This document shows positions 57,049 through 64,000 of a DNA stretch of 64,000 nt, piece by piece. Below the pieces are notes generated by a model, which was not told the DNA's origin, did not search any database, and worked only from the letters and a program-made list of their open reading frames with translations. This DNA is from Alloboseaceae bacterium BT-24-1 (GTDB taxonomy: Bacteria > Pseudomonadota > Alphaproteobacteria > Rhizobiales > Beijerinckiaceae). How positions within the stretch are numbered: position 1 is the first letter of the stretch; each line of letters begins with the position of its first letter. The stretch is taken from assembly GCA_025846845.1 (NCBI GenBank), contig JAOYTL010000015.1:123176-187175 (forward strand), in the 5' to 3' direction. The position numbers and the translations under genes are program-made.

Positions 57049-57868
57049 GCCCCAGGAAGGCCTCGTAGCTCGGCAGGTCGAGCATGGCCGGCTCTAGCGC
57101 CCGCGTCGTGCCGGCGCGCTTCAGCTCGCGCGCGAAGGCCGCCATCATGTGGGCATAGGCCAGCGTCGAGGACACCGGATAGCTCAGCACCTTGAAGCCG
57201 AGGCGCCCGAAATCCTCGGCGGTCAGCGGCGGCACCCTGCCCTCGACATAGTTGAACATCAGCGGCGCCTCGATCTCGCGTAGCGCCCGCTTCATCTCGT
57301 CCTCGGATTGCAGCATCTCGAGCAGCACGAGATCGGCGCCGGCCTGCGCATAAGCCTTGCCGCGCGAGATCGCCTCGTCGAGGCCGAGCGGCAAACGCGC
57401 ATCCGAGCGGCCGATGATCAGGAAATCGGGATCGCGCCGCGTCGCCACGGCGATGCGGATCTTCTCGGCCTGCTCCTCGCGCGTCACCAGCGCGAGCCCC
57501 GCCATGGCGCCGCAGCGCTTGGGCGTGACCTGGTCCTCGAGATGGATCGCGGCGACGCCGGCCGCCTCGTATTCGGCGACGGTGCGGGCGACGTTGTTGA
57601 GGTTGCCATAGCCGGTATCGGCGTCGGCGATCAGCGGCACGTTGATCGCGGCAGCCAGGGCACGGCCACGCGCCACCATCTCGGTCATGGTCAGGAGGCC
57701 GATATCGGGCGCGCCGATCAGGCTGGCGGAGAGGCCATTGCCGGTCATGTAGACCGCCTCGAACCCGGCCTGCTCGAGTGCCCGCGCGCCAATGGCGTCA
57801 TGGCAGCCGGGCGCGACCACGAGGCCGGGCTGGCGCAGCCTGTCGGCAAGCGAATGGCGGGGGCTCAT
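57032..57868 (-). CDS. Isocitrate lyase/PEP mutase-family enzyme
   Basis: A 278-residue (beta/alpha)8 enzyme of the PEPM/ICL superfamily that would make or break a C-C or C-P bond next to a carboxylate. Metal-binding residues are in IADADTGYGNLNNV, and LEDQVTPKRCGAMAGLALV covers the family loop. In isocitrate and methylisocitrate lyases that loop reads K(K/R)CGH with catalytic cysteine; here cysteine stays but histidine is alanine. GGAG precedes the ATG at 57868. The likely classes are oxaloacetate decarboxylase, 2,3-dimethylmalate lyase or similar; the substrate is unknown. Confidence 0.87.
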   Translation of the reverse strand: MSPRHSLADRLRQPGLVVAPGCHDAIGARALEQAGFEAVYMTGNGLSASLIGAPDIGLLTMTEMVARGRALAAAINVPLIADADTGYGNLNNVARTVAEYEAAGVAAIHLEDQVTPKRCGAMAGLALVTREEQAEKIRIAVATRRDPDFLIIGRSDARLPLGLDEAISRGKAYAQAGADLVLLEMLQSEDEMKRALREIEAPLMFNYVEGRVPPLTAEDFGRLGFKVLSYPVSSTLAYAHMMAAFARELKRAGTTRALEPAMLDLPSYEAFLGREHYA

Positions 57869-57952
57869 CAGGGTCTCCAGTCCGTATGCAAGATACAGAA
57901 AGCTGGCACGATGCTCGCTGCGACACCAGCCCCGAGCGAGGCAAGTACTGGA

Positions 57953-57983
57953 ATCAAAAAGGGCGGCGTTGCCGCCGCCCTTT
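57953..57983 (-). terminator. Terminator after tuf2
   Basis: On the minus strand GGGCGGCG-GCAA-CGCCGCCC followed by TTTTTGATT, a perfect 8-bp stem with a GNRA-type loop. It closes the single-gene tuf2 transcript 26 bases past its stop. Confidence 0.93.
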
Positions 57984-58008
57984 CCTGATCTCCGGATTGA
58001 ACCGGTGA

Positions 58009-59199
<1,191 letters not shown>

Positions 59200-59247
59200 G
59201 TCACCTTGTTCCTGACGATGCCCGCGCAGGGCCGGAAAAACGCGGTC

Positions 59248-59276
59248 GCATTAGGGGGTTTTGGGGCGGAGTGCAA
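59248..59276 (-). promoter_or_regulatory. Promoter of tuf2
   Basis: On the minus strand TTGCAC (59276-59271) and TAATGC (59253-59248) are spaced by exactly 17 bases. The start would be near 59241, giving a leader of about 40 bases. Confidence 0.72.
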
Positions 59277-59395
59277 GCTGGAGGCAGCCGAGACCATTTC
59301 TCGGTCCTTCTAGCACGACATCGCATCGACAATTTCCGGCACCTTGCTGGAATGCATTCGTAAGGCGGTACACTTCCTGAGGCTCCGACTACCTT

Positions 59396-60301
59396 CTAGC
59401 GAAACGGCTGCAACCCACCGGGCGCAAGGCGGAACAACTGTCGGCTGACCGGGTAATCGTCCTTCATCGCGGCGATCGCCCGCAAGGCCGCGATGGCTTG
59501 CGGATCGTCGCCATCGCCGAAGGCGAGCACGCTGCGCCCCGGCATGGCAATCACGACCGTCTTCGGCAGACGGGGAATGTACTTCCAAGGATTCGGCAGC
59601 AGGAGCAGCGAGACAGTGTAGTCCGGCGGCTTGAAGTCGAAGGAGCGGATCGCACCGCGAACGAGGATAGCAAACGTCTTGGCGCGGCGTTCGAGATTGG
59701 CGAGCGCCGCCTCGAACACGTCCGCATCGCTCATACCATAGCGCCGCCCCTCGCCCACCGAAACGAAACGGGTGATGCGCGGCAGATCCTGCGCCGGTAC
59801 GACGATGACGTCACCGGCGAGCGGCAAATGCAGCAGTTTGCCCTCGGGCACGCCCTGCTTGCGGGCGAGTGCCGCGAACTCCTCGACATAGGAGCGGTTC
59901 TTGAGGACGGGCAGCAGCGCATCGCGGAAACGAGCGATCTCCGCCGGGCTGGGCTTGCTCGGATCACCGCTGGCCGCGATCCGGTCGAGCTTCTGCAAGA
60001 GGCTATCGAAGCCCCGCTGCTTTCGGGCTGCATCGGGCTCGGCGTTCAGCTGGGCCGACAGTCTCGCCAGCCCGAAGCGCATCTCGGTGCCGCCGGCGAT
60101 AACGACGAAATCGCCGGCATCGACGCGGGCACCGCTGATACCTGCCCGCCCGCTGCTGGCGGCCTGCAGCAGCGCCGCCAACTCGGCCTCGCTGATCGGA
60201 CGAGGCTCGTTCAGCCGCGTGCGGTCCAACGCCTGCAAGGGAACGATCAAACCCGCCAGGCACAACAATGCCAGCAGGAACGCACGCAATGCGTTGCCCA
60301 T
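59396..60301 (-). CDS. DUF1444-like exported protein
   Basis: A 301-residue protein with an N-terminal signal peptide (RAFLLALLCLAGLIVPLQA). The middle and end resemble DUF1444 (YtpQ): LLPVLKNRSYVEEF, VIVVPAQDLPRITRFVSVGEG and MSDADVFEAALANLERRA, then SVLAFGDGDD. The function of that family is unknown. It is divergent from the SelT-like gene. The start at 60301 is chosen because the signal peptide begins there. Confidence 0.65.
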   Translation of the reverse strand: MGNALRAFLLALLCLAGLIVPLQALDRTRLNEPRPISEAELAALLQAASSGRAGISGARVDAGDFVVIAGGTEMRFGLARLSAQLNAEPDAARKQRGFDSLLQKLDRIAASGDPSKPSPAEIARFRDALLPVLKNRSYVEEFAALARKQGVPEGKLLHLPLAGDVIVVPAQDLPRITRFVSVGEGRRYGMSDADVFEAALANLERRAKTFAILVRGAIRSFDFKPPDYTVSLLLLPNPWKYIPRLPKTVVIAMPGRSVLAFGDGDDPQAIAALRAIAAMKDDYPVSRQLFRLAPGGLQPFR

Positions 60302-60447
60302 GACGCTCCCACCCCACACGCCACAACCGATACTTGCACACAACCTGAGCGAGAGCAATGACGTTACGACACTCGCCCTGGAAGAGGCTGGCGCACGAGG
60401 CCAGCCGCGGCTTAAGAGAACTCACTCCCTCGTTCAGGATTGTCGCC

Positions 60448-60759
60448 ATGACCGAACCCAAGCCCGGCCCGCGCATCGCCATCACCTATTGCAGCATGTG
60501 CAACTGGCTGCTCCGCTCCGCCTGGATGGCGCAGGAGCTGCTGCAGACCTTCGGCCAGGACCTCGGCGAGGTCGTGCTGATCCCGCGCACCGGCGGCATC
60601 TTCCAGATCCATTATGACGGCGAGCTGATCTGGGATCGCACCGTCGATGGCGGCTTCCCGGACGTGAAGCAGCTCAAGCAGCGCGTGCGCGACCGGCTCG
60701 ATCCCGAGCGCGATCTCGGCCATCTCGACGACCACAAGAAGAAGCTCGTGCAGGGCTGA
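60448..60759 (+). CDS. SelT/SelW/SelH-like Rdx-family protein
   Basis: A 103-residue thioredoxin-like protein. The motif ITYCSMCNW holds a CXXC redox pair where mammalian SelW has CXXU. The family C-terminus is seen in RTGGIFQIHYDGELIWDR. Bacterial members are thought to work in thiol redox, but substrates are not known. The ATG at 60448 is taken over the open frame above it. Confidence 0.88.
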   Translation: MTEPKPGPRIAITYCSMCNWLLRSAWMAQELLQTFGQDLGEVVLIPRTGGIFQIHYDGELIWDRTVDGGFPDVKQLKQRVRDRLDPERDLGHLDDHKKKLVQG

Positions 60760-60796
60760 TCAGCCCTGCGCCCACGCTTCGCCGCGCTCAAACGGG

Positions 60797-60893
60797 GTCA
60801 TCCCGGCCGTAGCGAAGCGCAGAGCCGGGATCCATTCCTGAACCTTTGACGGAAACGCTCCGGAATGGATCCCGGGTCAAGCCCGGGATGACC
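60797..60893. repeat. REP-like inverted repeat
   Basis: Outer arms GGTCATCCCGG and CCCGGGATGACC enclose inner GGGATCCATTCC / GGAATGGATCCC arms, with a GTAGCGAAGC core. It is close in layout to the copy at 65 and lies between the convergent SelT-like and cysE genes. Confidence 0.75.
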
Positions 60894-60958
60894 CGCGTGT
60901 TTCGGAGTCAAATAAGACGGGCGGAATCAGTTCGTTTTCAATCGTCGCGGGAAACGAG

Positions 60959-61807
60959 TCAGATGCCGCCGCCGCAATCGCCGGCGAGGATCTGGTCCAT
61001 CGAGCGCGACGGCTCGGCGCAGCCGGCCTCGCCGACCACCTTGGCCGGCACGCCGGCGACCGTGGTGTTGCGCGGCACCGCCGCGAGCACGACCGAGCCT
61101 GCCGCGACACGGGCGCATTGCCCGACCTCGATGTTCCCGAGGATCTTGGCGCCGGCGCCGATCAGCACGCCCTTGCGAATCTTGGGATGGCGGTCGCCGC
61201 CCTGCTTGCCGGTGCCCCCCAAGGTCACGTCCTGCAGCATCGAGACATTGTCCTCGATCACCGTGGTCTCGCCGACGACGAGGCCGGTGGCGTGGTCGAG
61301 GAAGATGCCCTTGCCGATCTTCGCGGCCGGGTTGATGTCGGTCTGGAACACTTCGGAGGAACGGCTCTGCAGGTAGAGCGCGAAGTCGCGCCGGTCCTGC
61401 CGCCAGAGCCAATTGGCCAGGCGGTGCGTCTGCAGCGCGTGGAAGCCCTTGAAATAGAGCACTGGCTCGATCAGCCGGTAGCAGGCGGGATCGCGGTCGA
61501 GCACGGCGAGGACGTCGGCCCGGATGCCCTGCCCGATCTCGGGGTCGGCCTCGATCGCCTCGTCGAAAGCCTGAGCGATCAGCTCGGCCGGCACGGCGCC
61601 ATGGCCGAGGCGGGCGGCGATGCGATGGCCCACCGCGGCCTCGAAGCTCGGCTGGTTCGCGATCGTCGCAAGGATGAAGCTCGCCATCGCCGGCTCGCCC
61701 GCGATCGCCAACTCCGCCTCGTTGCGCAGCCGCGACCAGACCGGGTCGACGCGGTCGAGGCCGGTCGCGGGATCGCGGATATCGATGTTCGGGCGCCCGG
61801 ATGGCAT
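60959..61807 (-). CDS. cysE: Serine O-acetyltransferase
   Basis: Makes O-acetylserine from serine and acetyl-CoA, the first step of cysteine synthesis. The N-terminal helical SATase domain covers about residues 15-150 (WSRLRNEAELAIAGEP, KGFHALQTHRLANWLW). The left-handed beta helix follows with KIGKGIFLDHATGLVVGE, then the metal-independent active site region DRHPKIRKGVLIGAGAKILG. The length is 282 residues. The start at 61807 fits the family. It sits behind an AT-rich palindrome at 61945-61986. Confidence 0.95.
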   Translation of the reverse strand: MPSGRPNIDIRDPATGLDRVDPVWSRLRNEAELAIAGEPAMASFILATIANQPSFEAAVGHRIAARLGHGAVPAELIAQAFDEAIEADPEIGQGIRADVLAVLDRDPACYRLIEPVLYFKGFHALQTHRLANWLWRQDRRDFALYLQSRSSEVFQTDINPAAKIGKGIFLDHATGLVVGETTVIEDNVSMLQDVTLGGTGKQGGDRHPKIRKGVLIGAGAKILGNIEVGQCARVAAGSVVLAAVPRNTTVAGVPAKVVGEAGCAEPSRSMDQILAGDCGGGI

Positions 61808-61944
61808 GGCGTTCTCCGCTGCGGTTCGCTCGTAGATCAAACTGGCACGAGAAGGTCGCGCCAGAGCACATGGCTCCGCCTTCTAGCTGAATCAAGCGGC
61901 GAAGAACAAGAATCGATTTGCGAGGCAATAGTCGCAAGCTGTTG

Positions 61945-61986
61945 CCGTAGAATAATATTCTACCTACGGAGAATTTTATTCTACGG
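61945..61986. promoter_or_regulatory. AT-rich palindromic element upstream of cysE
   Basis: GTAGAATA-A-TATTCTAC (61947-61963) is a perfect 17-base palindrome. The longer arms CCGTAGAATA (61945-61954) and TATTCTACGG (61977-61986) pair as well, and CTACGG occurs again at 61964-61969. The block overlaps the hydrolase stop codon and stands out by base composition. It could be an operator for cysE or a transcript-end structure; I cannot name a regulator. Confidence 0.5.
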
Positions 61987-62748
61987 CCGGCGCGCCAGAA
62001 ACTCGACGACTGCCTGCTTGTGGGTGCGATCGCCGACCGCGAGATTGTGATCGCGGCCTTCGATGGCAAAGCTTTCGGCGCCCGGGATCAGCGCCGCCAG
62101 CTCCGGGCCGGAGCCGGAGACGTCATCCTTGGTCCCGACGCTGACCAGGGTCGGCACCGCGATGCGGCCTACCTCCGCCTTGCTCAGCGTCTGGCGCGTA
62201 CCGCGAATGCACGCAGCGAGGGCCCTGAGGTCGCTGCCGGTGTTCTCGGCGAAGGCGCGGAACATGCGCTGCATCGGATCGGTCAGGTCGGCGAGCGAAG
62301 GCGCCTCCATCGCGTCGGCGATACCGAGCGGCAGGCCGACGCCCTCGACAAGATGGATGCCGAGCCCTCCTAACAGCAGCGAACGAACGCGCTCGGGATG
62401 GGCGAGCGTTAGATGCGACGAGATCCGCGCGCCCATCGAATAGCCCATGATGTCGGCGCGCTCGATCGACAGATGATCCATCAGGCGGCGCGCATCCTCG
62501 GCCATGATGTTCGAGTGATAGGCCTCGGGATCGTAGAGCTTCTGGCTGCGACCATGGCCGCGATTGTCGTACAGCACGACGCGATAGCCGGCATGGGTCA
62601 GCGTCTTGGTCCACTGCGTGTTGACCCAGTTCACCGCATGGCTCGAGCCGAAGCCATGGATCAGCACGATCGGATCGCCACTGCCCTCACCGGTCGGGGC
62701 GAGGTCGAGATAGGCGATCGCCACGCCGTCGGAATCGAATGTCTGCAT
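61981..62748 (-). CDS. Alpha/beta hydrolase
   Basis: A 255-residue soluble hydrolase. The oxyanion region is IVLIHGFGSSH, the nucleophile elbow is IMGYSMGAR with the serine, the acid is in VGTKDDVSG and the histidine is in EGRDHNLAV. The cap is short. Substrates may be esters or lactones. The start at MQTFDSDG is my choice because it gives the family N-terminus; an upstream ATG at 62814 would add 22 residues. It precedes cysE on the same strand with a 173-base gap. Confidence 0.88.
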   Translation of the reverse strand: MQTFDSDGVAIAYLDLAPTGEGSGDPIVLIHGFGSSHAVNWVNTQWTKTLTHAGYRVVLYDNRGHGRSQKLYDPEAYHSNIMAEDARRLMDHLSIERADIMGYSMGARISSHLTLAHPERVRSLLLGGLGIHLVEGVGLPLGIADAMEAPSLADLTDPMQRMFRAFAENTGSDLRALAACIRGTRQTLSKAEVGRIAVPTLVSVGTKDDVSGSGPELAALIPGAESFAIEGRDHNLAVGDRTHKQAVVEFLARRP

Positions 62749-62879
62749 CGGCCCTGCCGCGAGCTGCTTGATCTGTGGGCTGGTCTGCCATGGCGGCGCG
62801 GCTTTGGGTAGCATCCTCGGCGGTTGGCAGGCACGCCCCACCCCTTCCCCCGCCGCATCGCGCCGCTTATGACGAAGCC

Positions 62880-63842
62880 ATGAGCGAGCGAGCGCAATCT
62901 TCGGCCGGCGGCCGTATCGAACTGGTCGATCTGGCCCGCGGCATCGCGCTGCTCGCGATGTTCGTCTACCACTTCGCCTATGACCTCTCCTATTTCCGGC
63001 TGATCGGCGTCGATGTCGTCAGCGATCCCGGCTGGCGAGTCTTCGCCCGCCTGATCGCCGGCTCCTTCCTGGCGATCGTCGGCTTCAGCCTGGTGCTGGC
63101 GACGCGCAACGGCTTCGACCGCGGCAATTATCTGCGCCGCCTCGCTCTGGTCGCCTGCGCCGCGGTCCTGGTCACCTTCGCGACCTGGTTCGCCCTGCCG
63201 CAGATCTTCATCTTCTTCGGTATCCTGCATCATATCGCGCTGGCGAGCGTGCTGGCCCTGCCCTTCCTGTTCCTGCCGACTGCCGTGATCGCGCTCGCAG
63301 CCGCCGTCGTCTTCGCCCTGCCCTTCATCCTGGGGCACGATCTCTTCACACAGGACTGGCTGTCCTTCCTCGGCTTCGGCCCCTGGCCGCTCACCGCCGA
63401 TTTCGTGCCGGTCTTCCCCTGGTTCGCCTGCGTGCTCGCCGGCATGGCGCTGGCGCGGATCGCTCTTCCGAAAGCGCAGGAGAGCAGCTGGGGCCGCTGG
63501 CGGGCGACGTCTGCTCCGGCCAGGCTCGTCGTCCTCGGCGGCCGCAACAGCCTCTTCGTCTATCTCGTCCACCAACCGCTCTTCATCGGCGCGCTGTTCC
63601 TGTTCATGCAGGTCACCGGCCCGAAGCTGCCCGATGCGGAAGCAGTCACCTTCCTCGCCTCCTGCCAGCGCTCCTGCACGGCGACAGGCACGCCGAAGGA
63701 GATCTGCGAGCGCGTCTGCGGCTGCTCGATGGACGGGCTCAAGCAGGCCAATCTCTGGGTCAAGGCGCTTGCCGACGCGCTCAGCCCGGCGGAAACCGAG
63801 CGGGCGCGCGAGATCGGCATGACCTGCGCCCGCCAACCCTGA
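62880..63842 (+). CDS. DUF1624 membrane protein (HGSNAT-like acyltransferase family)
   Basis: A 320-residue inner-membrane protein with about seven hydrophobic helices. The N-terminal RIELVDLARGIALLAMFVYHFAYDL motif is that of DUF1624, with a histidine after helix 1 as in acyltransferases of the HGSNAT type, and later FGILHHIAL and NSLFVYLVHQPLF. The C-terminal 90 residues add four cysteines (SCQRSC, ICERVCGCS), unusual for the family. The substrate is unknown; it may acylate cell-envelope sugars. Confidence 0.83.
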   Translation: MSERAQSSAGGRIELVDLARGIALLAMFVYHFAYDLSYFRLIGVDVVSDPGWRVFARLIAGSFLAIVGFSLVLATRNGFDRGNYLRRLALVACAAVLVTFATWFALPQIFIFFGILHHIALASVLALPFLFLPTAVIALAAAVVFALPFILGHDLFTQDWLSFLGFGPWPLTADFVPVFPWFACVLAGMALARIALPKAQESSWGRWRATSAPARLVVLGGRNSLFVYLVHQPLFIGALFLFMQVTGPKLPDAEAVTFLASCQRSCTATGTPKEICERVCGCSMDGLKQANLWVKALADALSPAETERAREIGMTCARQP

Positions 63843-63850
63843 CCTTCACC

Positions 63851-63884
63851 GTCATTCCGGGGCAGGCCGAAGGTCTGAGCCCGG
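63851..63884. repeat. Half REP-like element, apparently cut by the IS element
   Basis: It begins with GTCATTCCGG like the copy at 65 and reads to CCCGG, where the other copies go on as CCGGAATCC. Here the match stops and sequence of the insertion element follows. The second half is expected beyond the other end of the element, outside the window. Confidence 0.6.
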
Positions 63885-63899
63885 CGACTGTCTTGTCGG

Positions 63900-64000
63900 T
63901 CAAGGGTTCATGGTCTGATTTTGGTATGGGCGCTTGTTTTTGACGAGCGCGTTTGCGGTGACGATGAGCTTTCTGGCGATGGCGACGAGGGCGAGCTTGG
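63900..64000 (-). mobile_element. 3' end of an IS110-family transposase gene (partial)
   Basis: The minus strand encodes ...KLALVAIARKLIVTANALV and ends KNKRPYQNQTMNP with a TGA at 63900-63902. This is the usual C-terminus of IS110-family DEDD transposases, which end with an (A)LVA.(A)RKL(L/I)...NA(L/M) helix. Only about 33 codons are in the window, so intactness cannot be judged. The terminal bases of the element probably start near 63885. Confidence 0.75.

Overview
The window is high-GC chromosomal DNA from an alphaproteobacterium of the Hyphomicrobiales (Rhizobiales). The proteins look most like those of Bosea-type bacteria. That placement is inferred from the alphaproteobacterial ribosomal gene order, a Porin_2-like outer membrane protein, two tuf genes, many solute-binding proteins and CTTG/TTGAC-type promoters; no rRNA gene is present to fix it.

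Layout. Positions 1-15000 hold mixed housekeeping and accessory genes: a biotin-dependent acyl-CoA carboxylase subunit, an M20 peptidase, a HAD phosphatase, a PsiF-like secreted protein, the coupled crcB-rluC pair, a TetR regulator divergent from a DUF998 membrane protein, a porin-like protein, the degQ-rarA pair, a BLUF blue-light sensor and a Bug-type binding protein. Positions 15197-59199 hold the ribosomal supercluster, almost all on the minus strand. In transcription order it reads tuf2, tRNA-Trp, secE-nusG, rplKA, rplJL, rpoBC, rpsL-rpsG-fusA-tuf1, the S10 operon (rpsJ to rpsQ), the spc operon (rplN to secY-adk) and the alpha operon (rpsM-rpsK-rpoA-rplQ). Positions 59396-64000 hold a DUF1444-like protein, a SelT/Rdx-like protein, cysE, an alpha/beta hydrolase, a DUF1624 membrane protein and the end of an IS110-family insertion sequence.

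The most distinctive feature is that the supercluster keeps its ancestral order but is broken at several joints by unrelated accessory genes. A lyase-GntR-binding protein module lies between tuf2 and tRNA-Trp. A methyltransferase lies between tRNA-Trp and secE. Chemoreceptor, cytochrome b561, DJ-1/PfpI and ribbon-helix-helix genes lie between nusG and rplK. A LuxR regulator lies between rpoC and rpsL. A PhnA-domain gene, a vapBC toxin-antitoxin pair and a binding protein lie between adk and rpsM. Terminators flank many of these joints, and good promoter matches restart tuf2, tRNA-Trp, secE, rplJ and rpsM, so each ribosomal block appears to have become a separate transcription unit.

Other points of note are several REP-like inverted repeats, one apparently interrupted by the IS110 element; a 41-bp perfectly centred dyad operator between the TetR and DUF998 genes; three solute-binding proteins without permeases; and two tuf genes that encode identical proteins while differing at scattered synonymous positions. 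I see no CRISPR array, prophage or rRNA operon, and no clear candidate for a wholly new defence or biosynthetic system. The lyase-GntR-binding protein module is the best candidate for an uncharacterised pathway.
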